Shown here: positions 54,325 through 64,000 of the stretch, one piece after another
How positions within the stretch are numbered: the stretch's first letter is position 1
Layout of the letters: every line of letters begins with the position of its first letter
Source of the DNA: an uncultured Sterolibacterium sp.
Lineage (GTDB): Bacteria; Pseudomonadota; Gammaproteobacteria; Burkholderiales; Rhodocyclaceae
Length of the DNA stretch: 64,000 bases
Direction of reading: 5' to 3'
Assembly: GCA_903904605.1 (NCBI GenBank)
Contig: CAIVDC010000070.1
Span: forward strand, 1 to 64,000
Translations under genes and position numbers: made by a program
The notes under the pieces: model-generated
Told to the model about the DNA's origin: nothing
The model's database searches: none
Seen by the model: the letters and a program-made list of their open reading frames with translations, nothing else

Positions 54325-54922
54325 GCGCAAGTTTCGGCTGGTGGTGATCGGCGTCTCCAGCGGCGGCGTACAGGCCCTGAAGCGGTTGCTCGGCGCCCTG
54401 CCGGCGGACTTTCCGCTGCCGCTCGCCATCGTCCAGCACATCAGCCCCGACGCCGGCGACGGCATGGCGCGTCTGCTCGAAGAGTTCTGCGCCATCCGCG
54501 TCAAGGAAGCCGACGAGCAGGAGCGCATCGTCGCCGGCACCGCGTATCTGGCGCCGCCCAACTACCACCTGCAAGTCGAGCGCGGCGGGCTGCTCTCCCT
54601 GGCCGCCGACGGCTACGTCAGCTACGCGCGCCCTTCCGTGGACGTGCTCTTCGAGTCGGCGGCCGCGGCCTTCGGGCGGACGCTCATCGGCGTCGTGCTC
54701 ACCGGCGCCAATGCCGACGGCGCTCGCGGTCTCAAGAAGATCAAGGATGCGGGCGGTCTGGCCATCGTCCAGGATCCGGCCGACGCCTTCGCCCGGGAGA
54801 TGCCCGCGGCGGCGCTGGCGGCGACCGGGCCCGACTATCTGCTGCCCCTGGCGGATATCGCCGTCACCTTGCTGCGCCTGGCGGCCGCCGCTCAACCAGG
54901 AAAGAAGGTGGCCGATGTCTGA
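54317..54922 (+). CDS. CheB methylesterase catalytic domain without receiver
   Basis: The 201-residue protein contains only the CheB catalytic domain, with the triad in GVSSGGVQALKRLL (serine), IVQHISPDAGDGMARLL (histidine) and GVVLTGANADGARGL (aspartate). The N-terminal receiver of E. coli CheB is absent, so phosphorylation control must come from a partner, or activity is constitutive. It could also deamidate glutamine. It overlaps cheR by 8 nt upstream and the REC-GGDEF-EAL gene by 8 nt downstream (ATGTCTGA), so all three are tightly coupled. Confidence 0.92.
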   Translation: MLERKFRLVVIGVSSGGVQALKRLLGALPADFPLPLAIVQHISPDAGDGMARLLEEFCAIRVKEADEQERIVAGTAYLAPPNYHLQVERGGLLSLAADGYVSYARPSVDVLFESAAAAFGRTLIGVVLTGANADGARGLKKIKDAGGLAIVQDPADAFAREMPAAALAATGPDYLLPLADIAVTLLRLAAAAQPGKKVADV

Positions 54923-57900
54923 AGCCGTCGCGCTGCTCCTGGTCGATGACAGGCCGGAGAACCTGACCGCGCTGGAAGCGGTGCTCGGCGACGACGGGCT
55001 GGAACTCATCACGGCGTCCTCCGGCAACGACGCCCTGCGCTGGATATTGAAGCGCGATTTCGCCTTGGTGCTGCTCGACGTGCAGATGCCCGACATGGAC
55101 GGCTTCGAGACGGCGGAGCTGATGCGCGCCAACCCGAAGACCCGGCACCTGCCGATCATTTTCGTCACCGCCGGCATGAAGGAACTGAAGCTGCAGTTCC
55201 AGGGTTACGAACTCGGGGCCGTGGACTATCTGATCAAGCCTTTCGAACCGCTGGTGCTGAAAAGCAAGGTCCGCGTGTTTTGCGAACTGTACCGGCAGCG
55301 GCGGGAATTGGAGAAGAACCGCGGGGAGCTGGAAAGCCGCATCAAGGAAAGGGTGGCGGAACTCGCGGCGAGCGAGGAGCGCTTCCGCCAATTGGCCACC
55401 CACGCGCCGGTCGGCATCATTCAGGTCGACAGCCTGGGCGAATGTCTCTATGCCAATCGCAGTTGGTGCGAGATGGCCGGGATGGACGAAGCCCTGGCCG
55501 CGGGCCAGGGCTGGACCCGGACGCTTCATCCCGACGATCGCCCGCGGGTCGACGCCGCCTGGCGATCGTTCCTCGCCACCGCCCAGGAGTGGTCGCTCGA
55601 CTATCGTTACCTGCACCCGGACGGCGTCTTGCGCTGGGTACACGCCAGCGCCGTGGCGCTGCGCGAAGCCGGCGGCGCCATCAGCGGCTACCTGGGCAGC
55701 ACGGTGGATATCAGCCTGCGCATGGCGGCCGAGGAGCGGGAGCGGATACGCAGCCGGGTCATGGCCATGCTCAGCGGCGGGGCGCCGCTGGCGGAGATAC
55801 TCGAGGTGATCGCCCTCGGCGTGGAGCGACAGTCGGCCGGCACGGTCGGTTCCATCCTGCTGGTAGATGCGAGCCAGGATCGCCTGGTGCACGGCGCCGC
55901 GTCCAGCCCGCACCATATCGCCCCGGGCACGGTGGCCATCGCCGAGATCGCTGCTGCCCGCACCGCCTGTGCCCAGGCGGCGAGGAGCGGCGAACGCAGC
56001 GTCTCGAGCGACGGCCACGGCAGCGCCTTCTGCGGCAGTTGTCCGGCGCAACAGGCCGCCGGCGGACAGCTGGTCTGCTGGTCGGAACCGATACGGGACA
56101 CCCATGGCGAAGTGCTCGGCGTCTTCGCCTTCCACCGGCACCAGCCGGCGACGGCGAACGACCGGCGGAAAGACACGAGCTACGACCTGGAACTGATCAT
56201 CGAGGTGACGCAACTGGCCTGCTTGGTCATCGAGCGCAAGCGCGCCGACAACGAGTTGCAGATCTCCGCCTCGGTGCATCAGGCGATCGGCGAGGCGATC
56301 ATCGTCACCGACGCCGACAACCTGATCATCGCCATCAATCCGGCCTTCACCAGGATGACCGGTTACACCTCCCTGGAGGCCATCGGCAAGAACCCGCGAC
56401 TGTTGAAGAGCGGCCGCCAGGCGCCCCCCTTCTACGAGGAGATGTGGAGTTCGATCGTGGCCAGCGGACGCTGGCAGGGGGAAATCTGGAATCGTCGCAA
56501 GAACGGCGAGGAATATCCCGAGTGGCTGTCGATCAACACCATCCACGACAGCGCCGGCCGCGTCTTGCGGCGCATCGCCCTGTTCTCCGACATCACCGAG
56601 CAGAAGCGCGCCGAGGAGACCATCTGGCGCCAGGCCAACTACGATGCGCTCACCGACCTGCCCAATCGCCGTCTGTTCCAGGACCGCCTGCACCAGGAAA
56701 TCATGAAGGCGCAGCGGGCCGGACTCTATCTCGCGGTCCTTTTCGTCGATCTCGATCGCTTCAAGGAGGTCAATGACACGCTGGGCCACCAGGCCGGCGA
56801 CCGGCTGCTGGTCGATGCGGCACGGCGCATCGGCGAGTGCGTGCGGACAACCGACACGGTGGCGCGGCTGGGAGGCGACGAGTTCACCATCATCATGTCC
56901 GAGCTGGTCGATGCCGATCGTGTCGGAGAGGTGGCGCAGGACATGCTCGCGGCATTGGCCGCGCCCTTCGACCTCCAGGGCGAAATCGCCTACATTTCGG
57001 CCAGCATCGGCATCACCATCTATCCCGTTGACGCCACCGACATGGAGTCCCTGCTGAAGAACGCCGATCAGGCCATGTACGCCGCCAAGGAGCACGGGCG
57101 CAACTGCTTCAGCTATTTCACCGGCTCGATGCAGGAGACGGCACAGCGGCGCCTGCAGCTCTCCAACGACTTGCACGGGGCGCTGGCGGCCGATCAGTTG
57201 GAAGTCTATTTCCAGCCCATCATCAACCTGGCGAGCGGCGATATCGCCAAGGCCGAGGCGCTGCTGCGCTGGAACCATCCGCTCTTCGGCATGATCGGCC
57301 CGGGCCAGTTCATCGCCCTGGCCGAGGATACCGGCCTGATCGGCGAACTGGGCGACTGGGTGTTCCGCCAGTCGGCGCAGATGGTCAAGCGCTGGCATGC
57401 GGCCAGCGGCATCGCCGGCTCGGCCAAGGGGCTGATCCAGGTCAGCGTGAACAAGTCGCCCCGCCAGTTCTTCGGCGGCAACACGCAGGTGACCTGGCTC
57501 GCCTACCTGAAGGAACTGGACGTGCCGGCCGACTGCATCAACATCGAGATCACCGAAGGATTGCTGCTCGACGACAGGCACGACGTCGCCCACAAGCTGC
57601 TGGTGTTTCGCGATGCCGGCGTGCAGCTGTCGCTCGATGACTTCGGCACCGGCTATTCGGCGATGTCCTACCTGAAGAAGTTCCAGATCGATTTCCTGAA
57701 GATAGACCAATCCTTCATCCGCGACCTGGCGAGCGACCCCGGCGACAAGGCGATCGCCGAGGCCATCATCGTCATGGCCCACAAGCTGGGCATCAAGGTC
57801 ATCGCCGAAGGTGTCGAGACAGAGCAGCAGCGCCAGTTGCTGATCAATGCCGGCTGCGACTACGGCCAGGGTTTCCTGTTCTCGAAGCCCTGTCCCGCCG

Positions 57901-57953
57901 ACGAGTTCGTGGCTCAGTGGTGCACGCCGGTGCGGCGACCTGCCCAGCCATAA
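54915..57953 (+). CDS. REC-PAS-GAF-PAS-GGDEF-EAL cyclic di-GMP signalling protein
   Basis: The 1012-residue cytosolic protein has a receiver domain (1-125, phosphorylation site D55 in LVLLDVQMPD), a PAS domain (about 155-275), a GAF-like domain (about 280-440) and a second PAS (about 450-565; NPAFTRMTGYTSLEAIGKNP). GGDEF (575-735) and EAL (about 750-1000) domains end it. GGDEF is intact at 653-657 with RxxD I-site R644-D647. The EAL domain has EALLRW, NIEITEG, SLDDFGTGYS and KIDQSFI, so both synthesis and hydrolysis of cyclic di-GMP are possible. It is the predicted output of the upstream kinase. The ATG overlaps cheB by 8 nt. Confidence 0.94.
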   Translation: MSEAVALLLVDDRPENLTALEAVLGDDGLELITASSGNDALRWILKRDFALVLLDVQMPDMDGFETAELMRANPKTRHLPIIFVTAGMKELKLQFQGYELGAVDYLIKPFEPLVLKSKVRVFCELYRQRRELEKNRGELESRIKERVAELAASEERFRQLATHAPVGIIQVDSLGECLYANRSWCEMAGMDEALAAGQGWTRTLHPDDRPRVDAAWRSFLATAQEWSLDYRYLHPDGVLRWVHASAVALREAGGAISGYLGSTVDISLRMAAEERERIRSRVMAMLSGGAPLAEILEVIALGVERQSAGTVGSILLVDASQDRLVHGAASSPHHIAPGTVAIAEIAAARTACAQAARSGERSVSSDGHGSAFCGSCPAQQAAGGQLVCWSEPIRDTHGEVLGVFAFHRHQPATANDRRKDTSYDLELIIEVTQLACLVIERKRADNELQISASVHQAIGEAIIVTDADNLIIAINPAFTRMTGYTSLEAIGKNPRLLKSGRQAPPFYEEMWSSIVASGRWQGEIWNRRKNGEEYPEWLSINTIHDSAGRVLRRIALFSDITEQKRAEETIWRQANYDALTDLPNRRLFQDRLHQEIMKAQRAGLYLAVLFVDLDRFKEVNDTLGHQAGDRLLVDAARRIGECVRTTDTVARLGGDEFTIIMSELVDADRVGEVAQDMLAALAAPFDLQGEIAYISASIGITIYPVDATDMESLLKNADQAMYAAKEHGRNCFSYFTGSMQETAQRRLQLSNDLHGALAADQLEVYFQPIINLASGDIAKAEALLRWNHPLFGMIGPGQFIALAEDTGLIGELGDWVFRQSAQMVKRWHAASGIAGSAKGLIQVSVNKSPRQFFGGNTQVTWLAYLKELDVPADCINIEITEGLLLDDRHDVAHKLLVFRDAGVQLSLDDFGTGYSAMSYLKKFQIDFLKIDQSFIRDLASDPGDKAIAEAIIVMAHKLGIKVIAEGVETEQQRQLLINAGCDYGQGFLFSKPCPADEFVAQWCTPVRRPAQP

Positions 57954-58082
57954 ACGGCGGCCGCCTAGGGCTCTAGTCGTCGCCAGGCCGCGAGTATGCC
58001 TTCATCATGAACAGGGCCTCCCGGGTTTGGCACAGCGCCATGATCGTGCTACTCTAAATAAGCAGTCAATCTTCGCGACGCT

Positions 58083-58105
58083 GCGGGCCCGCTGGCCGGG
58101 CCCGC
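58083..58105 (+). other. Perfect 9-bp GC-rich hairpin between the signalling operon and glgB
   Basis: GCGGGCCCG (58083-58091) and CGGGCCCGC (58097-58105) are exact inverted copies around the loop CTGGC. It lies 130 nt after the EAL gene stop and 143 nt before glgB. There is no T-run after it, so it is not a standard intrinsic terminator. The remaining 294-nt gap (57954-58247) shows no gene. Confidence 0.45.
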
Positions 58106-58247
58106 TGCCGAACCCGGCCAGGCGCAAGCTTCAAGGTGTTCTTCGCCCACTGCGCCGTGCACATGGCCCAGGCCCCGGCTTCACAGCGTCTCGCTCGAAT
58201 GCGTTCGTGCCCCCTCGCCGCGAACGTCAACCGGAGGGAGGAATATC

Positions 58248-60146
58248 TTGCTCACCGACCAAGACATCTATCTGTTCAAGGAAGGCTCCCACGCGCGGCT
58301 GTACGAGAAGTTCGGCTGCCAGCTGACCGAGCACGACGGCATCAGCGGCGCGCACTTCGCCGTCTGGGCTCCGAACGCCCGGCGCGTTGCGGCGATGGGC
58401 GACTGGAACGGCTGGAATCCGGATGCGCACCCGCTCGCCCTGCGCGAGGATGGCTCGGGAATCTGGGAAGGCTTCGTGCCGGGCGTCGCGCATGGGCAAG
58501 CCTACAAATACCACATCGAATCCCGCGTCGCCGGCTACCGGGTGGACAAGGCCGATCCCTTCGCCTTCTTCGCCGAAGCGCCGCCGCGCACCGGTTCGCG
58601 CGCCTGGAAACTGGACTATGCCTGGAACGACGGTGCATGGATGGCGTCGCGCCAGGCGGCCAATGCGCTCGATGCGCCGATGGCCATCTACGAAGTGCAC
58701 CTGGGCTCCTGGCGCCGCGTACCCGAGGACGACAACCGCTCGATGGGCTATCGCGAGATCGCGCAACCGCTGGCCGAGTACGTGCGCGAGATGGGCTTTA
58801 CTCACGTCGAACTGATGCCGATCACCGAGCATCCCTTCTACGGTTCCTGGGGCTACCAGACCACCGGCTACTTCGCACCGACGGCGCGCTACGGGCCACC
58901 CGAGGACTTCATGTTTCTCGTCGACACCCTGCACCAGCAAGGCATCGGCGTCATCCTCGACTGGGTGCCCTCGCATTTTCCCGGCGACGAACATGGCCTG
59001 GTGTATTTCGACGGCACCAGCCTTTATGAGCATGCCGACCCGAAGCAGGGCTTCCACCCGGAATGGACCAGCCAGATCTTCAACTACGGCCGCAACGAAG
59101 TGCGCGGCTTCCTGGTCTCCAGCGCCCTGTACTGGCTGGACCGCTACCATGTGGACGGTTTACGGGTGGACGGCGTCGCCTCGATGCTCTATCTCGACTA
59201 CGGCCGCAAGGAAGGCGAATGGGTGCCCAACCGCTACGGCGGCCGCGAGAACATCGAGGCGGTGGAGTTCCTGCGCCTCCTGAACCAGGCGGTGTATCGC
59301 GACCACCCCGACGTGCAGACCATGGCCGAGGAGTCGACCTCCTGGCCGATGGTGTCGCGCCCGGTACATCTGGGCGGCCTGGGCTTCGGGCTGAAATGGA
59401 ACATGGGCTGGATGCACGACACCCTGAAATACATGAGCCAGGATCCCATTCATCGCAAGTACCATCACGACAAGCTGACCTTCTCGATCTGGTACGCCTT
59501 CTTCGAGAACTTCGTGCTGCCACTGTCGCACGACGAAGTGGTGCACGGCAAGGGCGCGCTGATCGGCAAGATGCCGGGCGACTCCTGGCACCAGTTTGCC
59601 AATATGCGCCTGCTCTTCGGCTACATGTGGGCGCACCCGGGCAAGAAGCTCCTGTTCATGGGCGGCGAATTCGGCCAGCGCCGCGAATGGGCGCACGAGG
59701 AAAGCCTGGAGTGGCACGTCCTGCAATATCCCGAGCACGAAGGCCTGCGCCGCTGGGTGGCCGACTTGAACCGGCTCTACCGCGCCGAGCCTGCGCTCCA
59801 CCAGATAGACTTCGAGCAGTCCGGCTTCCAGTGGGTGGACTGCAACGACAGCGTGCAGAGCGTGCTCTCCTTCCTGCGGCGGCCGAAGGGCGGCGGCGCA
59901 GCGGTGCTGGTGGTCTGCAACTTCACCCCAGTGCCGCGCATGAACTATATCGTCGGGGTGCCGGGCGGCGGCTACTGGACGGAAATCGCCAACAGCGATG
60001 CGACGCTCTACGGCGGCAGCGGCATGGGCAATCTCGGCGGCCTCGAGGCGTCGCCGGTGGCGGCGCACGGGCAGTTCCACTCGCTCGCCGTCACCTTGCC
60101 GCCGCTGGCCGTGCTGATGTTCAGGAGCGAGGCCGGCCATGGCTGA
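58248..60146 (+). CDS. glgB: 1,4-alpha-glucan branching enzyme
   Basis: GH13 enzyme that makes alpha-1,6 branches in glycogen-like glucan. The 632-residue protein lacks the extra N-terminal domain of E. coli GlgB (728 residues) but keeps CBM48 (about 25-110), the catalytic barrel and the C-terminal beta domain. Active-site residues are D308 ([15 protein letters not shown]), E361 (TMAEEST) and the His-Asp of [12 protein letters not shown]. The start is TTG at 58248 with GGAGGGAGG just upstream, as no ATG fits. It overlaps glgE by 8 nt (ATGGCTGA), so branching and maltosyl transfer are made together. The upstream 294-nt leader holds a strong hairpin. Confidence 0.95.
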   Translation: MLTDQDIYLFKEGSHARLYEKFGCQLTEHDGISGAHFAVWAPNARRVAAMGDWNGWNPDAHPLALREDGSGIWEGFVPGVAHGQAYKYHIESRVAGYRVDKADPFAFFAEAPPRTGSRAWKLDYAWNDGAWMASRQAANALDAPMAIYEVHLGSWRRVPEDDNRSMGYREIAQPLAEYVREMGFTHVELMPITEHPFYGSWGYQTTGYFAPTARYGPPEDFMFLVDTLHQQGIGVILDWVPSHFPGDEHGLVYFDGTSLYEHADPKQGFHPEWTSQIFNYGRNEVRGFLVSSALYWLDRYHVDGLRVDGVASMLYLDYGRKEGEWVPNRYGGRENIEAVEFLRLLNQAVYRDHPDVQTMAEESTSWPMVSRPVHLGGLGFGLKWNMGWMHDTLKYMSQDPIHRKYHHDKLTFSIWYAFFENFVLPLSHDEVVHGKGALIGKMPGDSWHQFANMRLLFGYMWAHPGKKLLFMGGEFGQRREWAHEESLEWHVLQYPEHEGLRRWVADLNRLYRAEPALHQIDFEQSGFQWVDCNDSVQSVLSFLRRPKGGGAAVLVVCNFTPVPRMNYIVGVPGGGYWTEIANSDATLYGGSGMGNLGGLEASPVAAHGQFHSLAVTLPPLAVLMFRSEAGHG

Positions 60147-62160
60147 GACGATCAGGACGGATGACGGCCGGCTGCGCGCGGTGATCGAGAATCTGTCGCC
60201 GTCGGTAGACGGCGGGCGCTTTGCCGCCAAGCGCATCGTCGGCGACACGGTGGTGGTCGAGGCCGACTGTTTCACCGATGGCCACGACATGCTCGCCTGC
60301 CTGCTGCTATGGCGGCGCGATGAGACAGGTGAGGAAGAGGCGTGGCACGAAACGCCGATGCGGGCGCTGGCCAACGACCGCTGGCGCGGCAGCTTCGTCG
60401 CCGAGGCGGTCGGCCGCTACCGCTACACTGTTTGCGCCTGGGTGGATCACTTCCTCTCCTGGCGCCACGATTTCGCCCGGCGCGTCGAGCTCGCGGATCT
60501 CCTCATCGCCGCGCAGGTCGGCGCCGCACTGATCGAGGCTGCGGCGCTGCGTGCGGCCGGCAGGGACCGCACGCGCCTCAAGGACTGGGCAACGGAGTTG
60601 CGCGCGCATTCCGGCAAGCCCACCGATGTGAAGCAGCTGAAGGCGCTGGGCCTGGACGAGGAACTCGCCGCCCGTGCCAATCGCTACCCGGACCGCCGTT
60701 TCGCCACGACCCACCCCGTCCTCCATCCCCTGACCGTGGACCGCAAACGCGCACGCTTCTCCGCCTGGTACGAAATGTTCCCGCGCTCGGCATCGGATGA
60801 GCCGGGGCGGCACGGCACTTTGCCGGACTGCGAGGCTCGCCTGCCGGCGATCGCGAAAATGGGCTTCGACGTGCTCTACCTGCCGCCCATCCATCCGATC
60901 GGCGGCGTGAACCGCAAGGGCCCGAACAACGCGATCAGCGCCGGCCCCGGCGATGTCGGCAGCCCCTGGGCGATCGGCTCGTGCGAGGGCGGGCACAAGA
61001 CCCTGCATCCGGAGCTGGGGACAATGGACGACTTCCGCCGCCTTGTCGCGAGCGCCGGCAAGCTTGACATCGAGCTCGCGCTGGACATCGCCTTCCAGTG
61101 CGCGCCCGACCACCCCTACGTCGCGGCGCATCCGCAATGGTTCCGGTGGCGGCCCGACGGCGCCGTGCAGTACGCCGAGAATCCGCCCAAGAAATACCAG
61201 GACATTTTCCCCTTCGAATTCGAGTCCGACGACTGGCAGGGGCTATGGCAGGAACTCGCCGACGTGATCCGCTTCTGGGCGCGCGAGGGGGTGCGGATTT
61301 TCCGCGTGGATAATCCACACACCAAGCCATTCCCGTTCTGGGAATGGGCGATCGCCGAGATCAAGCGCGAGTACCCGGAAACGATCTTCCTCGCCGAAGC
61401 CTTCACCCGGCCCAAGGTCATGCACCGGCTGGCCAAGCTCGGCTTTTCCCAGTCGTATACCTACTTCACCTGGCGCAACACCAAGCACGAACTCGTCGAA
61501 TACGTCACCGAGCTGACAAAGGGTCCGGGGCGCGATTACTTCCGCCCCAACCTCTGGCCGAACACCCCGGACATCCTCAGCGAATACCTGCAGTTCGGCG
61601 GACGCCCCGCCTTCATCGTGCGCCTGGTGCTGGCGGCGACCCTGGCGGCGAACTACGGCATCTACGGGCCGGCCTTCGAACTTGTCGAGGCGAGTCCGCG
61701 CGAGCCCGGCGCCGAGGATTACCGGGACAGCGAGAAGTACCAGCTGCGCCACTGGGATCTCGCTGCGCCGCAGAGCCTGGCCGACCTGATCGCGCGGCTG
61801 AACCGCGCCCGCCGCGACAACCCCGCGCTGCAGTCCGACGGCTCGCTGCAGTTCTTCGCGGTCGATAACGACAATCTGCTGTGCTACGCCAAGTCGGCCC
61901 CGGACTTCGACAACCTGGTCGTCACGGTGGTCAATCTCGATCCGCATCACGTCCAGTCGGGCTGGGTCGATCTCGATCTTGCCGCCTTGGGCATCGCTGC
62001 CGACTCGCCCTACCAGATGCACGACCTGCTCAGCGGCGCTCGCTTCCTCTGGAACGGCCCGCGCAACTTCGTCCAGATCGACCCGCAGCGCGCGCCCGCG
62101 CACGTCTTCGCGCTGCGCCGCAAGGTGCGCAGCGAACATAATTTCGACTACTTCCTGTGA
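60139..62160 (+). CDS. glgE: Alpha-1,4-glucan:maltose-1-phosphate maltosyltransferase GlgE
   Basis: GH13_3 enzyme that extends alpha-1,4-glucan with maltosyl units from maltose-1-phosphate. The 673-residue protein has an N-terminal domain with an inserted helical region (about 110-200; [16 protein letters not shown]). The catalytic barrel carries nucleophile D391 in [16 protein letters not shown] and acid/base E420 in [10 protein letters not shown], which line up well with characterised GlgE (about D394 and E423). Other family motifs are [17 protein letters not shown] and [14 protein letters not shown]. It sits between glgB and the treS-type gene, the standard GlgE gene order. TreS begins 2 nt after its stop. 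Confidence 0.96.
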   Translation: MAETIRTDDGRLRAVIENLSPSVDGGRFAAKRIVGDTVVVEADCFTDGHDMLACLLLWRRDETGEEEAWHETPMRALANDRWRGSFVAEAVGRYRYTVCAWVDHFLSWRHDFARRVELADLLIAAQVGAALIEAAALRAAGRDRTRLKDWATELRAHSGKPTDVKQLKALGLDEELAARANRYPDRRFATTHPVLHPLTVDRKRARFSAWYEMFPRSASDEPGRHGTLPDCEARLPAIAKMGFDVLYLPPIHPIGGVNRKGPNNAISAGPGDVGSPWAIGSCEGGHKTLHPELGTMDDFRRLVASAGKLDIELALDIAFQCAPDHPYVAAHPQWFRWRPDGAVQYAENPPKKYQDIFPFEFESDDWQGLWQELADVIRFWAREGVRIFRVDNPHTKPFPFWEWAIAEIKREYPETIFLAEAFTRPKVMHRLAKLGFSQSYTYFTWRNTKHELVEYVTELTKGPGRDYFRPNLWPNTPDILSEYLQFGGRPAFIVRLVLAATLAANYGIYGPAFELVEASPREPGAEDYRDSEKYQLRHWDLAAPQSLADLIARLNRARRDNPALQSDGSLQFFAVDNDNLLCYAKSAPDFDNLVVTVVNLDPHHVQSGWVDLDLAALGIAADSPYQMHDLLSGARFLWNGPRNFVQIDPQRAPAHVFALRRKVRSEHNFDYFL

Positions 62161-62162
62161 AC

Positions 62163-64000
62163 ATGGACAAGCCGGACAACTCCCCCGCCGTCGCAGCCCC
62201 TGACTCCCTGGACGAGGCGCTGTGGTACAAGGACGCCGTGGTCTACCAGCTGCACGTCAAGGCCTTCTTCGATTCGAACGGCGACGGCATGGGCGATTTC
62301 CCCGGACTGATCGAAAAGCTCGATTACGTCCGCGACCTGGGCGTCAATACGATCTGGCTGCTGCCTTTCTATCCATCGCCGATGAAGGACGACGGCTACG
62401 ACGTCGCCGACTACAACAACGTCCATCCGCAATACGGCACGCGCAACGACCTGCGCACCTTGATGCGCGAGGCGCACCGGCGCGGCCTGCGGGTGATCAC
62501 CGAACTGGTCGTGAACCACACCTCGGACCAGCATCCCTGGTTCCAGGCCGCGCGCCGCGCGCCGCCGGGCTCCTCGAAGCGCGACTTCTACGTCTGGAGC
62601 GACAGCGACGAGAAGTACGGCCAGACGCGCATCATCTTCACCGACACCGAGACCTCCAACTGGACCTGGGACCCGGTCGCCAAGGCCTACTACTGGCACC
62701 GTTTCTTCAGCCACCAGCCGGACCTCAATTTCGACAACCCGAAGGTGCTGAAGGCGATCTTCCGCGTCATGCGCTTCTGGTTCGACATCGGAGTGGACGG
62801 CTTCCGCCTCGACGCCATCCCTTACCTGTGCGAGCGCGAAGGCACCAGCAACGAGAACCTGCCCGAGACGCACGACGTCATCCGGCAGATCCGCGCCCAG
62901 GTCGACCTGCATTACAAGAACCGCCTGCTGCTCGCCGAAGCCAACCAGTGGCCGGAGGACGTGCGCGAATACTTCGGCGAGGGCGACGAATGCCACATGG
63001 CTTACCACTTCCCGCTGATGCCAAGGATCTACATGGCGATCGCGCAGGAGGACCGCCATCCCGTGGTCGAGATCATGCAGCAGACGCCGGAGATCCCGGA
63101 GAATTGCCAGTGGGCGATCTTCCTGCGCAACCATGACGAGCTGACGCTGGAAATGGTGACCAGCAAGGAGCGCGACTACATGTACCGGATGTATGCCGCC
63201 GATCCGCGCGCCCGCATCAATCTGGGCATCCGCCGCCGGCTCGCGCCGCTGATGGAAAACGACCGCGAGCGCATCAAGCTGATGAACAGCCTGCTGTTGT
63301 CGATGCCGGGCTCGCCCATCATCTACTACGGCGACGAAATCGGCATGGGCGACAACATCTTCCTGGGCGACCGCAACGGCGTGCGCACGCCGATGCAATG
63401 GAGCCCCGACCGCAATGCCGGTTTCTCCCACGCCGACCCGCAGCGCCTCTACCTGCCGCCGATCATGGACCCGGTCTACGGCTACGAGGCGGTGAACGTC
63501 GAGGCGCAGACGCGCGAGCCCTCCTCGCTGCTCAACTGGATGCGGCGCATGTTGACGGTGCGCAGCGGCAGCAAGGCGTTCGGGCGCGGGCGGCTGTCCT
63601 TTCTCAGTCCGGGCAACCGCAAGATCCTGGCCTACCTGCGCGAGTACGGCGACGAGACGATACTGTGCGTCGCCAACCTCGGCCGCTCGGCGCAGCCGGT
63701 CGAACTGGACCTCGCGGCCTATCGCGACCGGGTGCCGCTGGAAATGATGGGCCACACCGCTTTCCCGCCGATCGGCGAACTGCCCTACCTGCTCACCCTG
63801 CCGGCCTGCGGCTTCTACTGGTTCAGGCTCGCGACCGACATCGCAGTGCCGCACTGGCACGAACAGAGACTGCCGCTGGAAGAGCGGCCGGTGCTGGTGC
63901 TGTTCGACGGCTGGACCAGTTTCTTCCGCGACCGCGTCGTGCCCTGGCGCATCCGCATGGCCGAGAAGCTGCGCCTCCAGTTCGAGACCGAAGTGCTGCC
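62163..64000 (+). CDS. treS: Trehalose synthase TreS, probably fused to maltokinase, 3' end outside window
   Basis: GH13_16 enzyme that interconverts trehalose and maltose. About 612 codons are present and the frame is still open at the edge. Motifs are [20 protein letters not shown] at the start, [10 protein letters not shown] with nucleophile D217, [12 protein letters not shown] with E259, and [13 protein letters not shown]. After the TreS C-terminal beta domain (ending near GFYWFRLA) the sequence continues as [19 protein letters not shown] without a stop. This is what TreS-Mak (Pep2) fusions look like, so the missing part probably encodes the maltokinase that supplies maltose-1-phosphate to GlgE. 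The ATG lies 2 nt after glgE. Confidence 0.93.
   Translation, partial: MDKPDNSPAVAAPDSLDEALWYKDAVVYQLHVKAFFDSNGDGMGDFPGLIEKLDYVRDLGVNTIWLLPFYPSPMKDDGYDVADYNNVHPQYGTRNDLRTLMREAHRRGLRVITELVVNHTSDQHPWFQAARRAPPGSSKRDFYVWSDSDEKYGQTRIIFTDTETSNWTWDPVAKAYYWHRFFSHQPDLNFDNPKVLKAIFRVMRFWFDIGVDGFRLDAIPYLCEREGTSNENLPETHDVIRQIRAQVDLHYKNRLLLAEANQWPEDVREYFGEGDECHMAYHFPLMPRIYMAIAQEDRHPVVEIMQQTPEIPENCQWAIFLRNHDELTLEMVTSKERDYMYRMYAADPRARINLGIRRRLAPLMENDRERIKLMNSLLLSMPGSPIIYYGDEIGMGDNIFLGDRNGVRTPMQWSPDRNAGFSHADPQRLYLPPIMDPVYGYEAVNVEAQTREPSSLLNWMRRMLTVRSGSKAFGRGRLSFLSPGNRKILAYLREYGDETILCVANLGRSAQPVELDLAAYRDRVPLEMMGHTAFPPIGELPYLLTLPACGFYWFRLATDIAVPHWHEQRLPLEERPVLVLFDGWTSFFRDRVVPWRIRMAEKLRLQFETEVL

Noticed and set aside
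49738..54561. A 1607-codon open frame on the minus strand
   Set aside because: It is antisense to the hybrid kinase and cheR. The plus strand shows HisKA, HATPase, receiver and SAM motifs, and the minus frame shows none.

Overview
This window is high-GC, densely packed bacterial DNA. TamAB, a Pqi/MCE system, Kup, YbdK and DUF3014 and DUF1451 proteins point to a Gram-negative proteobacterium. The style fits Betaproteobacteria best, but that placement is inferred because there is no rRNA or marker gene here. No tRNA, rRNA, CRISPR array, transposase or phage gene was seen, and the sequence reads as ordinary chromosome.

Region 1 (1-17767, minus strand) is a central-carbon gene cluster. In transcription order it holds pgl, a stress-type DUF1269 protein, a small exported protein, tkt, gnd, zwf, tal, pgi, pgm, glgP, glgX and a phosphoketolase that runs off the left edge. 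From gnd to glgP every gene overlaps the next by 4 or 8 nt. The set links glycogen breakdown (GlgX, GlgP), glucose phosphate interconversion (Pgm, Pgi), the oxidative and non-oxidative pentose phosphate pathway, and phosphoketolase cleavage to acetyl phosphate. glgX carries an in-frame TGA 80 codons before the end of a reading frame that continues with family-like sequence.

Region 2 (17959-49591) is dominated by envelope and ion-homeostasis genes. It contains a membrane diguanylate cyclase, a universal stress protein, a Ca2+ P-type ATPase coupled to a CaCA exchanger, a CPA1 antiporter, three CPA2 antiporters, a CNNM/CBS protein, Kup and two MscS channels. TamA-TamB and a four-gene pqi operon (pqiA split in two, pqiB, pqiC) are also here. 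One minus-strand operon places a YbdK gamma-glutamyl ligase and a C26 gamma-glutamyl hydrolase between two CPA2 antiporters. pqiB appears to have lost its ATG (now ATA), and the first MscS gene carries an in-frame 18-bp tandem duplication.

Region 3 (49870-57953, plus strand) is a signalling operon: a three-receiver hybrid histidine kinase, CheR, a CheB catalytic domain without receiver, and a REC-PAS-GAF-PAS-GGDEF-EAL protein. No CheA, CheW or MCP gene is present.

Region 4 (58248-64000, plus strand) holds glgB, glgE and a TreS-type gene cut by the right edge. This is the trehalose to maltose-1-phosphate to alpha-glucan route. No glgC or glgA is visible. Regions 1 and 4 together therefore look like the breakdown and GlgE-type synthesis arms of one alpha-glucan cycle.
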